From Blasia pusilla (lineage: Eukaryota; Marchantiophyta; Marchantiopsida; Blasiales), in assembly GCA_050084515.1 (NCBI GenBank), contig CM114275.1, positions 4,464,001 to 4,528,000 of the forward strand: a stretch of DNA of 64,000 nucleotides, written 5' to 3'. This document shows positions 42,641 through 54,541 of this stretch, one piece after another. How positions within the stretch are numbered: position 1 is the stretch's first letter; each line of letters opens with the position of its first letter. Made by a program: the position numbers and the translations under genes. The notes under the pieces are model-generated. The model ran no database searches. It was not told where the DNA came from and saw only the letters and a program-made list of their open reading frames with translations.

Positions 42641-44449
42641 CCCATCGGAATCACAAGGTCTGTCATAATTGGTTGTTAGATTTTCACGAAGTATTAGGGA
42701 TGAGGGTGGGATTCTTGGATAAAGAGCCCAATGTGGTGCACTTCTTACTCTCTTTGAAAATTTTCTTGCATTTGAAGTAGGGAAGAAACCTCAAAAATTG
42801 AAGAAAGTTTTGAAGAGAGACTCTCCTCTCTTCCTCTCTTCCTCTCCTCTCTTTCTCTCTCATGCCAGAATACGAGCCCCCAATAGAAAACGAAAGTCCC
42901 TCAATATGGTCAAACTAAGTTGTAAACCTGCACGTAATAGTACAAGCAATCAGTCCATATGACATCTACATTATCATTCAAAGTATAAAAGAGGGAACTA
43001 CTTTGGCTTTAAACCTAAAAAGGATTCTCCTTCAAATGAGTTCAACACTTAGATAAGTGTACAAAACTATACATGTCTTTTGGAGATAGAATTGTAAAAG
43101 ATTGAAATCAATTACAAAATATAGGGGTAACATAACATCTCTATGGCAAATCTAAACAATCTTCCTCTAATATACAAGAATAATGGAAAATGATCTTTTA
43201 ATGAATAATGTGGAGTTCAATCCCCAAGAAGATCACTATTCAATCCCCAAGAAATGTTCATTATCATGTCGAAATTATGAAGATGTGTGTATAAGTTGAA
43301 TAAAGATAATCATCATGACATTCTCTCCTCAACAAGTACCAAGGTTTTCTTCAATGTATCCTCTCTAGTGGAATAGGAAGGACTCTCTGGGTAGATCCTC
43401 ACTCAACAAAAATGAACCTCGTAGAGATCTCAACAATAAGATGGTTATTTCTACCCTCGGAACTCAATCTACCATGCCTGGCTACTCTTTGTCGAACAAA
43501 TTTCATACATCCCTCTACTGATCATTCTTTTGGGGAGGAGTTCTATCCCAATCCGCTCCTCACTCTGCAGACCCAAGAAAATCATTCATAGACACCGCAC
43601 ATCAGAGTAAAGAGAGGAGGTTCTACTATTCCATCAAAGATAAGAAGGCTTCAATGTGATTACAAGCTCAAGAGGGTACTTATCTCTTGCTCTGACCATT
43701 CATATAGCATAAGAATGTCCTAAAAGAATGATACTATGAACTACTTTGATAGTCTTTAAATACTCTCTCAAACAGTATCAGTGCTAGTGATCTGAAGCGC
43801 TTCTTGATAAGTAGACAACTCTTGGAATCTTTTAACTACTTTAAATCTACGTTTCTTTTCGCTTTTCCTATGATCTAGGAATCCGGATGGCACTAACAGC
43901 CCTACCTTCCTACATGCTCTGAAACAACATGCATATTCCTAGCTTAACTACTAAACCCTAAACCCTAAACCCTAAACCCTTCAATCCTCTCTTGGTTGCA
44001 AAGTTCTTCATTCTTCCTTGACTGGCGATGTGCTTCACTCTTTGTCTTTTGTACAAGTACTTCGTACTTTGCCACTAAGTACTAATCCCCGTTACCACGT
44101 ACTTTGCTACTTCGTTTCCAAGTTCTTGGTTGTCCCATTCTTCGCCGTCTTTACCAATCTTCTTTCCTAAGACAAAAAGGTCTTCATTCTTGGTCTTGGT
44201 ACTTTTCTTGTTCATTTCCCTATCTTCCAAGGAAAGTCCTTGATTTTTCTATCTCTCACCCTTGTCCCAAGAGCTTCCTAATCAATCCTACTAATCCTCA
44301 TTCCTCAATTACACCAAAATTATAATGAAGAACTTCCTATATTTACAATCTTTACTTCAATGCAGTCTTCGATCTTCATTCTTGAAAACTTCTATACTCC
44401 TTTTACACAAAAATTTTCCTATCTTCAAAATTTCAAAATTGGAGGTACG
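42641..44449 (-). mobile_element. Diverged LTR related to the gypsy-complex LTR
   Basis: From about 43330 the text follows the inverted LTR at 16130-16620 block by block: a GAGATCTCAA then CTACCATGCCTGGCTACTC block (16210-16270 there), a CATCAAAGA block, and an AGTCTTTAAATACT block matching CTCTTTAAATAGTT. The rest is CTT-rich like the LTR. Boundaries cannot be fixed; 42641-43300 has no clear match. Confidence 0.4.
43950..43980. repeat. Interstitial telomere-type repeat
   Basis: Four and a half units of CTAAACC (the plant TTTAGGG telomere repeat), uninterrupted, inside the diverged LTR. Confidence 0.85.
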
Positions 44450-45480
44450 TGTCGTGCGCCTATTCTCCTTGAACGTTAATCTTGTTTGTTGCGGAAGCGT
44501 GCGTTTAGTAGGTCACGCTCTCAACGCTGATCTGCATCCAAATACGCACTTTGGTTAGTCAAGTCTTGGATCAATCAGCGGGATTACTTTCCGAGTTCTC
44601 GTCTCGGACTCTCATCAAGCTCAACCTTCCTAGTTTCGCGGTTTACAACACGGGCAAGTCTCGAAAGAAATGGGACAGACTTTCTGGTCGGTTCAGGAAC
44701 CTGAAACGGCGTTTCGCGCCTAGCGGTTCCAACTGTCCGATGGAGATCCAATGAGTTCCTCACCAAGACTCGCACAAAGTGAATCTCGGGTTGGAATCCA
44801 AGTGTGGCGTACAAAGTCCACTCCCTTGGATCAGGTTTGGGTTTCGGTTTCCCGCGCTAAACTCCCGTTCCATCCCGTGCCTCTGAAACGCCGTTTGGCA
44901 CCCAAAGTGGGGATTCGTTTCCCAAGACATCTCGGAGGAGGTCCTCCCTTACTAGTAATTCTGGGGATCTCCGGGGGCCCCCTACATTTAGGGAAAGACA
45001 CCCGGGCCTCTCCAATTGGCCCTCAACCCGATTGCTCTCTCAATCGTTTTCGGCCAATATCTCAGCCTGTACTTATGTATTTGCTGAGATCTTTAGTGCG
45101 TTGGAAGCGTCTCAAGATCAGCTTTCCAACGCGCTCTTATTTGTCCCGAACGCATCTTGGAGCTCAATGTTATGGTCCTAAACACAGTCAGATTCTCCCA
45201 AACGCTAGTCGTGTTCCAAACTGGTTCTCACCTCTTTGGCAACCAACCTCCCAAGACTCAACTCATCTCAAGTCTTGGCTCACGTTTGGTCTAGGTTTCC
45301 TGGTCGCGACCACTTACGCATGAAACGCACAACTCTGTTCCGCGTTTCGTCTCTTAGACTTTTCCAAGAGACTTTTCCAAACGCCTCTCCAAAGCGCAAA
45401 CCTCGCAGCGTGAGTTCCTTTGAGTTCTGATATTTCGCTTGGCGCCTATTTGGTGTTGTTTGGTTATGAGGGTCGCGACA
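44450..45480 (-). mobile_element. Solo LTR of the TGTCG family (copy 2)
   Basis: 1031 bp, TGTCGTGCGCC... to ...GGGTCGCGACA on the plus strand; ends are TG/CA with a TGTCG/CGACA inverted tip. Orientation is minus by comparison with the complete 3' end at 60315-61345. Flanks GTACG and TATGT do not match, so no target duplication is claimed. Confidence 0.8.
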
Positions 45481-46001
45481 TATGTATCACACTTCCTTCC
45501 TACAACTTAGCTTTCATGTAAGTGGCAAGTTTTCTATATAAACATTGTTCAAACAAAAGCCGATGTTGCATTGATCACCAATATGTATCTAGTGCTAGAA
45601 TTATTTGCCAAGTATTAGTAGCACACATACCCAAGCAGAATATACAAACCCTATCCGACACAGCTCTATACGTAGAACAAGTGCAAACCAAGTTTCCAAG
45701 AACATCTTCCCAAAAATTGCACTACTCTAAACAAACCTGCATTAATTGGCCACTAACAATGGAAGCATACTTTATCAAGTTTAGAGCTCTCCTAATTCTT
45801 GGGTCTTGCTCCATTGATTAGTCCTTATCCATTGTGACAGACATGAAGGGTTCCTTGTCGGACTACACCAACCATCAACCATGCTAGTAGGGAATAGCGA
45901 TCCTCGCGTGTCACCACAATATCAACAAATCTCATGAAACTTCCAATTTCTTGGATACTTCCTAACTCTTATTGCCATCCGTGGCTTCTCTCTCTCACTA
46001 G
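45481..46001. other. No recognisable feature
   Basis: Short open frames only (one of 99 codons at 45522-45821 without any known motif). Confidence 0.4.
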
Positions 46002-46249
46002 ATGACCAAGAGGTTAGCTGAACAAACACAAGGTCCTCTTGAAGAGGTCTTGGGTTCAACTCTCCCCTTGGACAGTGGGTGGCGGCCTCAACCCCAAGGC
46101 AGTGGCATCCCCTACCTAGGGCATAGATGGTCCATGTTCGAAAGAGAGAACGCCTTGTGTGCCTTTCATGTGTGTGCCTTCACTATGCCCCCGGGTTAAA
46201 AATCTGAATAAAATTCTAGGCCTTCACAAAAAAAAAAAAAAAAAAAAAA
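46002..46249 (+). mobile_element. tRNA-derived SINE candidate with poly(A) tail
   Basis: TTAGCTGAACAAAC (46014-46027) resembles a polymerase III A box and GGTTCAACTC (46053-46062) a B box (GGTTCGANTC), at tRNA-like spacing. A body of about 165 bp follows and then a run of 22 A (46228-46249). The same layout is known for plant Au-type SINEs. An AATAAA at 46207-46212 leaves open a polyadenylated retrocopy instead. Possible duplicate ACCAA at 46004-46008 and after the A run is too short to rely on. Confidence 0.55.
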
Positions 46250-46355
46250 CCAAATCTTCTCAGTGAGGACCCCTAAATCTAGATGTGAATATGCCCTTAA
46301 TTTCACATATGTGGAAGGGGTTCCATAAGCCAGATTTGGCTTCCCATGGAATAAA

Positions 46356-47221
<866 letters not shown>

Positions 47222-47455
47222 ATCCATTATTATGGATCCTACTACTTTTCCATTATCACATATATCTTCTAACGCTTGCTTTCAACTCTCATCTTTTCTA
47301 TCCTTATCCCCCTTTTGCCTCCTCCCCCTCCTTCCCCAACCTACTTATCCCCTTTAAGTTATCGTTGTCCATCATCAACTTATTCACCTCCCATCGCCTC
47401 TCCTCGAGCCTCTTCTTGGAACCCTTTTTCTTCTAGATTTCTACCAAAGATTCCT

Positions 47456-47527
47456 TGCATATCTTGCAATAAGGAAATTTCTCCCATTGGAATCAAAAGA
47501 CATCAATGGTATTCTCAATCAATTCAT
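47456..47527 (+). pseudogene. LINE 3 N-terminal C2H2 zinc finger
   Basis: CISCNKEISPIGIKRH is followed by QWYSQSIH (C-x2-C-x11-H-x7-H). In R2-type LINEs N-terminal zinc fingers position the protein on the target DNA. It lies after a proline-rich stretch (ILIPLLPPPPPSPTYLSP). Similarity is cut 10 bp further on by the solo LTR. Confidence 0.45.
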
Positions 47528-47537
47528 GGGCCTTCTA

Positions 47538-48569
47538 TGTCGTGCGCCTACTCTCCTTCAATATCAATCTTTAGCGTTGCGGAAGCGTACGTTTAGTAGG
47601 ACATGATCTCATTGTCGATCTACACCCAAACCCACTCACATTAGTCTAATCTAGGCCAATCCGCCTTCCAACCCACCAAGTTCTCAACTCAGCACCTAAT
47701 CAAGCTCAACTTTCCCTTATTTCTAGCTTCCCAACATGGGCAAGTCTTTCAAGACTTGGGACAGACTTTCTCGTTAGTCCAAGCACCTAATGACATTTGC
47801 GCGCCTAGCGGTCCCAACTGTCAAATGGACCTCGTATGAGCCCCAAACCGAGATCCAACAATATGAATCGCGGGTTGGAATCCAATGGGGACCTCCCAAA
47901 TCCACTCTACTGGACTTTGTTGGGGTTCTGAATCCCAATACTAAACTCTCAATCCATTCCGTGCCCTTGAGTCGCCCTAGGGCACCCCAAAGTGGAGTTC
48001 AAGTTCCAAACACCCTTAGAGACCTTCCCCCTTACCATTGCTTTTGGGGATCTCCGCCCTCCTCCTACCTTTGGGGAAGAGAGAACCGTGACCCTCTTTT
48101 TGGCCCTCAATCCGACTCCCCGTAAAGTTGTTTCTGGCCAATATCTTGGCATGTGTTCATGCATTTTTGAGATATGTGGTGCGTTCAAAATGGCTTTGCA
48201 TATGCTTTCCAATGCCACATTACTTGTCCTAGACGTATCTTGGGACTAAAAGTTATGGTCCAAACTACAATAATAAACCCCAGACGCTAGTCACGTTCCA
48301 AATCCTGTTCTCACCTTTTGGCCACGTCTCATCCTAGACTCAACATCCTAGACAACTAGTCTAGGTTTGCGATTGGTTTTGGTTTCCTAAGTCACGACCA
48401 TAAACGTATGAAACACTCAAAATGCTAGCCTCGCTCGTGTCTCGCTCTTGTGTTTCATGATTAACTTGTCTCTTCTTGAGACATCTCTAAATCGCGAACC
48501 ATCCTAGCATGAGGCCCCTACATTTTGGATGTTTTGCTTGCCACTCATTTAGTTATGAGGATCGTGATA
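47538..48569 (-). mobile_element. Solo LTR of the TGTCG family (copy 3) with perfect target duplication
   Basis: 1032 bp from TGTCGTGCGCC to ATCGTGATA (worn CGACA end). TTCTA stands on both sides (47533-47537 and 48570-48574). Same orientation as the copies at 44450 and 60315. It lies inside LINE 3 and is therefore younger than it. Confidence 0.88.
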
Positions 48570-49202
48570 TTCTATCCCTAATTAACCCGATACCATCTCC
48601 TATTGTACTCCCCACAATAACTACTTAGACTTGGTTAAGTCAAATTAATCTCTCTTCCTCTTTTCAAACCAATCTCCCTTCTCTTAGACTTTACATATGC
48701 ATTCCTATTGCTTCTTGCCCCATCACCCTACAAGAATTTTTTTCCCATTAGAAAGGTAAGCATGTGATCCCTCACACATCCATGCTTTTTATCTATTATG
48801 ACTCTTCTCCCAATTGGTTTTCATTCTCGTACCAAGGGCTCGTGTGATGGATCATCGCAAAACCTCCATGCATATTCAATATTTTATATCTAAGGATTTG
48901 GAGAATCTTCTTAATAAGCATTTACTTTGAGAAGAGGCTTAAGTAGAGGCTCATCCTAGTACTTAACATGCCAATCATAGGATGCCTAAAAAAAAAACTT
49001 CAACGTCGTATATTTTTTGGAAAATTCAAGTTCAACTTGGTGAGTTTTCATGTGTAGCTCAAGTATTTAAATCTCTCTTAAGTTTTTGATGGTTCCAAGT
49101 GCAAACACAATGATACTCTTACAAGCTCTTCCTCCTCCTTCAAGTAGTGATGCACCATCTCTTGTTGAAGACTATACAACGGATCTTGATTTGGAACTTT
49201 AA

Positions 49203-50204
49203 TTGGAGATTTTTACAGGGGCTTTTGTTCATATTCTTCACTTATCAATATGCGGGCTATTTAGTATAATTTTTGAGCATCTTCAAAATAGCCTTATCCC
49301 GACTGATTCTAAAAGTGGCTTAATCTCTCTATATAAGGTGTGTATACATATTATGATAAGAAATCTCTCGTACTCTATCTCTAGGCTCTTCGAGCTTTGT
49401 TGTTTATTGGCTATGGATAAGCTTCCTTCTTGTATTCGTCTTTTGGCTATTAGAGAGGTTTTATACAGCTTGGTTAGTTAATCCCTCAACTAGAAATTTC
49501 TTCCTTACTTAAGCATCCACTTATTTCCTCATCAACTTGGAGTGGCTGACCCTATTGGTTATGAGGCTATGGTTTATGCAATATGCTCCACTGTTGACAT
49601 TCATCTAGAGTGGATAGCAATTCAAGTCGATATAGATAATGCATGCAATTAAATTTTTGGTGTGCACGGCCATATTCAAGGAGTTATGTTCTTGAGGAGG
49701 ATAACTTGTGAATCTCATTCTATTTTTCCGCTCCTTATATACCTCTAATATGCCCAATTCGTATTCTTACCATACTACTTTTGGAGAATATAACATTCTC
49801 CCATTAGCTTTTTGTAGGCATCAAGGTGATTTTATGGGTGGCTCACTTTTTGCCATTGGAAATTTTTGTACCCTTCTAGCATTAGCCCAAAAATTTGTAT
49901 ATAGTCTTTTCCCTTCTATTGTTGATAATACTCATATTATAGATCCTTCTTTTAAAGTGGTTCATGCTTATACCTATTTTGGGAGTAACTCTCTATTTTA
50001 AACTTTAAAGTCCAACCTAGTAAATATCGTGCAAGGTCTTCTTCATCCCTCCTCTCAACTTTCATCCCACTTGATCTTGACTTTACCATCTGCGTTAAAA
50101 GGGTTTTGGTTCTTGGGATCCCACTTGGTTTCATCGACTATGTCTCCAAGTTCTTGGATGAGATCATTTGAAAGATGTAGAATGATTTCATTTGTTATCT
50201 CATG
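49203..50204 (+). pseudogene. LINE 3 reverse transcriptase remnant
   Basis: The frame 49708-50001 holds FFRSLYTSNMPNSYSYHTTF, the box RHQGDFMGGSLFAIGNF (49819 onward, usual RQGDPLGGPLFA) and VDNTHI at 49921-49938 in place of the A-D-D catalytic box. The downstream text (LKGFWFLGSHLVSS) fits the thumb region. Upstream to about 49200 the similarity is weak and out of frame. Replacement of the second catalytic Asp by Asn, plus stops, shows loss of function. Confidence 0.6.
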
Positions 50205-50535
50205 TAGGGTAAGGCTACAAATGGACAAAGTACATGTCTGCGAATATGTCCATGTCCGTGAACTTATGTCTGTCCAATGGAAGGACTTGTCCATATAGCC
50301 CCACCTTCCCCTTCTTTCTCATTCCTCGTATTTGCATAGATCTTCCATACTTTCTTGTTTCTTCTTCCCTCTACCCCCACTCCCTTCCCCCTTATTGCGC
50401 CACTCGTCCTTGCCCTACTTTCCATTATGAACTATAAGTATGGGCCCCACATCTTATCATCCATGTCCGGGAGATGTCCAAACTTGTCCATGCATATCTG
50501 TCCTAGGGAGGTATTTGTCCGTTTTTGTGTAACCA
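50205..50535. repeat. Possible MITE inside LINE 3
   Basis: The ends GGCTACAAATGGACAAA (50212 onward) and, reversed, GGTTACACAAAAACGGACAAA (about 50532 backward) are similar inverted tips about 320 bp apart; both sides are rich in TGTCC motifs. No target duplication was found, so this is tentative. Confidence 0.3.
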
Positions 50536-50579
50536 TGATCTAGGGGACTCCTAAGTGGCTCGAGGGATTCTCTCCCAAT

Positions 50580-51270
50580 ATTTTTAATCTATGACATGCT
50601 TTCTACCTTCTTCATATTACTTGCTCTCCATTTAGAGAGTTCTTACATTAGTTGGCCTTTTTGGACATTTCTACCATTGCAACTTTTGGTTTCCATTTTC
50701 TCTAGGTCTTCGACATGCATATAGTGGAGAAAGAATTGTGAAAGATGATGCAATAAGAAAAGAGATAGAATTAGTGGCTCATACACAATTAGGCAAAATC
50801 AACTATATATCCTAACAACCACTACACAAACACAGTTTTTGTGTAATAGAAGATTATCAACCTATCATTGATGATTTGATATTCTTATTTCTCGAGATAG
50901 ATTTCGAATAGTGGATGATGTGATGGTTTCTAATCTAACACATTTGCCTTGGTGTATGATACAACATATATTACCGGTTCTATGGCCGAAGTTGCAACAA
51001 AAATAAATGAGCTAAGGTGTGTTGTGAGACATGGGATCCTAATATGGGACCAATGGATTTATTCCTTTAGTATTGAAAGTATTGGACATTTCTTTTGATA
51101 ATTATACTTTCTTAGAAACATGTACACACCACCTCCTCAAGAAATCATCACCTTGCCCCCCTTATTGTAATCTTCTGTTTATAGTTGCTACTTGTTTTTG
51201 AGAATCTATTTCGATGGCTTACAATATGCATAAACTTTGGCATTGATACGTTAACCCATTGTTAGGTGGG
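50580..51270 (+). pseudogene. LINE 3 C-terminal knuckle/endonuclease remnant
   Basis: LRHAYSGERIVKDDAIRKEI and ELVAHTQLG (about 50702-50790) parallel LRCAHGGERTATDDVIRE of LINE 2. Far downstream, LFRWLTICINFGIDTLTH parallels ASQWPHNVHKHWH in the same relative place of LINE 2. The nuclease core itself is not readable any more. Confidence 0.5.
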
Positions 51271-51300
51271 TTGGTTTGTGTTGCAATTTAGGGACAAAGT

Positions 51301-54300
51301 GCGTTTCATATAACTCCTTCCCATGTTTCCTTCCTTTTGATTCAAATCGTACAAGCAAGAAAGGCATGTGAGTTTGACTTCAGGTGATTTGGATAGAAAA
51401 ACACCTCGTAAGTACCCGTTTACACACTTCATCCCTAAGAATCCCGCTTATAAGCTCAAAATTAGTGATCTAGTAAAATTTAACACGTGGATGCTTACTA
51501 TCAAATCTTGGACATGATATCTCCGATCATCCATACAATCAGAGTCATGATGCATCAAGTTTGGCACTGTGGGGACTTCTTTGGTCTAGATTCCGAGTTC
51601 GATTCGCAAGGTGTCAAAATACCTCAAGCACATGCGCGCACTTCACGCTGCATGCATGGAGTTATACACCTTGGAGGATCCTTCTTTCTACCGCATGTTT
51701 GTGCATGCGGTTGAAAGCGGGTCGACCGGTCTTCTGCTTTGGAGTGGAACTTTTTTTCGATTTACTGGAACAGGTCTAGAGCTCGAGTATCGTCAAAGCC
51801 GCTCCACGTGCGAATATGAGACCCCAGCTTCCGAACTCGATTTGTTTGCAGTCACGTTCTACGTCATATACGACCATGGCCAGTAGTCGATCACAGGTGC
51901 CTACTCATTCCCCACGATGTTATAAGGTCACATATAAGTGGATTTCCTTCCGTAGTGACGAATTCTATCCCCGCTCGTCTCCACTGGTCTTCAACCATTA
52001 GTTTAGTGAGGAAGCGTTACATAGAGGCAAACAGAATTGGCCTCATGCACATACACATGGGAATACTATTAATGAACAACATGCAATGACTATGGAATGT
52101 ATCTAAATCATGTACCTAATGCTTACACCACAGCGATGACCATCGAAGACCTAGCCAGTGTTGCTGTATGGCTGTTGACAAAATTCTTGTCTCCATTTGA
52201 AATCGCATCATGGTATAGTCTCATTCGGTAGGTTTTTCAAAGGCGGTTGTTGTGATTCATTCGTTTCGAGGAAGACTAATTCATTCATGAGCACATGTTC
52301 ACGAACACATGGTTATCGCCAAACAGTGAGAGCAGCAATAGGATGATGATGCCCAACGACCGTCTCGCCATTGTCAAGCGGTGAAGTATAACGGAAGCTT
52401 GAAACCTGGATAAATGAAAGTATGGATGAAAGACGGAAATTTACGAACAATGTACGAGGCTTGCTTTTGACCACAGTCAAGAAGGCCTACACTACACGAT
52501 TTTTGATTAATCAAGAGATTGAATTGAAATTTGTTTTGAAAGGTTTAACTAAGACTTGAAGGGTTCAGTCTTGGTGGCCGGAACTTCCCGCCTAGGTTCG
52601 AATTTGCTGCTAATGTTATTGTGATTTGTTTTGAGTGATAGATTATATATATACAAATATCTCAAAAAATCAGGTTTTTTTCTTGTTGGAAATTTTCCAA
52701 TTCTACATGAAAGGAGGAAATATCAAAACTAATACTGCAAATTGGAAAGAAAATGAACAATTGAACTAAGACCTAAAAACTATGTTTGACATATTTTTTT
52801 GCGTTAAGACGAACTTTCTTTTTAGGAAGGGAATAAAATTTTTGAAAGTCTTAACAAAGAGATTTTTGTTTTCCATGAATCCTCCGTCACGATCAGATCC
52901 ATATAGGAATTTGGAGTCTGCCGTGGCTCGTTCTTGAGAGAACTTGGCTATCGTGGGTATTCTAGTCTGATAAAAATAAGTTTAGGGTCAGAATTCAAAA
53001 CCCGATCAGTGAGAATCGAAAACCCGGTGTCCAATTAGTCTACGGACGATTTCAACGAAAGCAAGTATGGTGTTCCAATATTTTCTGTGAGAGTGATTTT
53101 CGAGCGAGATATGCACCATACCACGTCGCATGCATTTTCGTAGCTCATGTAGACTGTCCCATGGACTTCGGCAATAGGGATTCCGAGCTGGATCCGCCGG
53201 CAGAGGATCTTCGAGGCACCGTCAGCACATATATGCTTGCAGACTTTACGCTGCAGGCGTGGATAAAAAATTTCTATTTTTCAACCACGACGCATATAGT
53301 GATAAAGAAATCGAAAAAGACAACTATTGCATCCGTGTACACTTATTTACTACTGGAGTTGCTAACCTATTAACTCATTAATAATCTTAACTCACAGTGA
53401 TCCATCCTTCTCGCAGACGTCATATTATGACTTCGACATTCTTGTAATCTTCTTAGATTGATCCAGGTCCAAAACCCCCCATTTGGATTACGATCTAATT
53501 GTAAAGTTCTTTTTTAAAAATACATCGGTCTTTCGGTAGTAGATGGTACCGGTGGAATGCTGGTAAGGTCGTGTTATCTTGATTCGTGGAGATCGAAATC
53601 CTACGGACGAAGTCCGAAAACGTCCATTTTCGAGGATAGTACGCATATTAAAATGGATTCTTGGGTCATCCGGCCCGACCTTGGAATTTCTCGATTGGAT
53701 TTCTGATAAAGGGCTATAACATTCTAAAGCCCTGTATCAAGCTCTTTATCTTTCTCGAGACTCAAGGGCAAAGGCTTTGAGTCTCGAGAGGTTGAATCTC
53801 AATACAGATTGCATGCGCACGATATGAAGACCAGGGTCTGTCAACAGGTGGGACTATATAGGCTCCCATTCTAGTTAAGCAATATAACTTTCTGTTGTAC
53901 AACAGGATATTAGCTAGCACAGATATGAATATTGCAGCTGCATGGTTCGAAACTTAAGTGCTGAGAATGTTCATTATTATGAAAAAGTAGCTTAAAGTTG
54001 GAGACGTTTTCTGTTTCTCTAGAAGAGATTTTATGCTCCAACTTTCAATTGTGAGTACCATAGCTCTTAGTGTCCTTTCGACTTTGTACTTGGTGTACGC
54101 GAACAGTGAACGTAGGGAATTTCTCCATGTAATAGTTCGCCTGGATAATCGCGCTTCATCTCTTTGAAGGAAAATCTTTATTCAGTAGAATTCCAAAAGG
54201 GAGATAATGTACGAAACAAGTTAATGAGTTCGACATTAACGTTGCCGATCGATAAGCGATCTCATATCAATCAGAAAGCCCTGTGGATGGTCACCTATAC

Positions 54301-54541
54301 AGTAATTATGAACCAGGTCTGGTGCTACTCTGAATCCCACTTCCTGATTCCAATACTTTCAGTTCCGAGATGTCATGACGACATGAACTTCAACAAGTGA
54401 ATTCGAAGACCGACAAGAATATTAAGATACTAAGTAAACAGTTAGTAGCTAGTCTCCTCTGCATTCTTTCTTCCTTCTTGCAATGGGAAAGGCAAGACGA
54501 GTAGTGTGTAGACATCTGTTATTATATCTCCGAATAATATA
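51301..54541. other. No recognised gene (3.2 kb)
   Basis: Base composition is close to that of the neighbouring aminoacylase gene and no LTR, LINE or simple repeat is seen, so it may be low-copy DNA. Open frames at 51611-51886 and 53161-53373 have no recognisable domain; short stretches near 51590-51660 and 53178-53262 look alike (ATTCCGAG..., ...TTTACGCTGCA). A 13-bp perfect hairpin (TCTCGAGACTCAA) lies at 53753-53789. Confidence 0.4.

Larger units (their letters stand above)
47222..51300 (+). mobile_element. Nearly full-length R2-like LINE (LINE 3), split by a solo LTR
   Basis: In order: proline/serine-rich N-terminus, a C2H2 zinc finger (47456-47527), a solo LTR insertion (47538-48569), a spacer, RT (about 49200-50200), a short inserted repeat, and a C-terminal knuckle/endonuclease remnant (about 50690-51270). 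The C-terminal text matches LINE 2 at 57.6-58.9 kb. Many stops make it inactive. Confidence 0.6.

Noticed and set aside
44445-45485. Target duplication around the solo LTR at 44450-45480
   Set aside because: The flanks GTACG and TATGT do not match; four of five bases at best in a shifted register.
46009-46080. A tRNA gene
   Set aside because: The A and B boxes are there but no acceptor or anticodon stems pair properly; the A tail favours a SINE.
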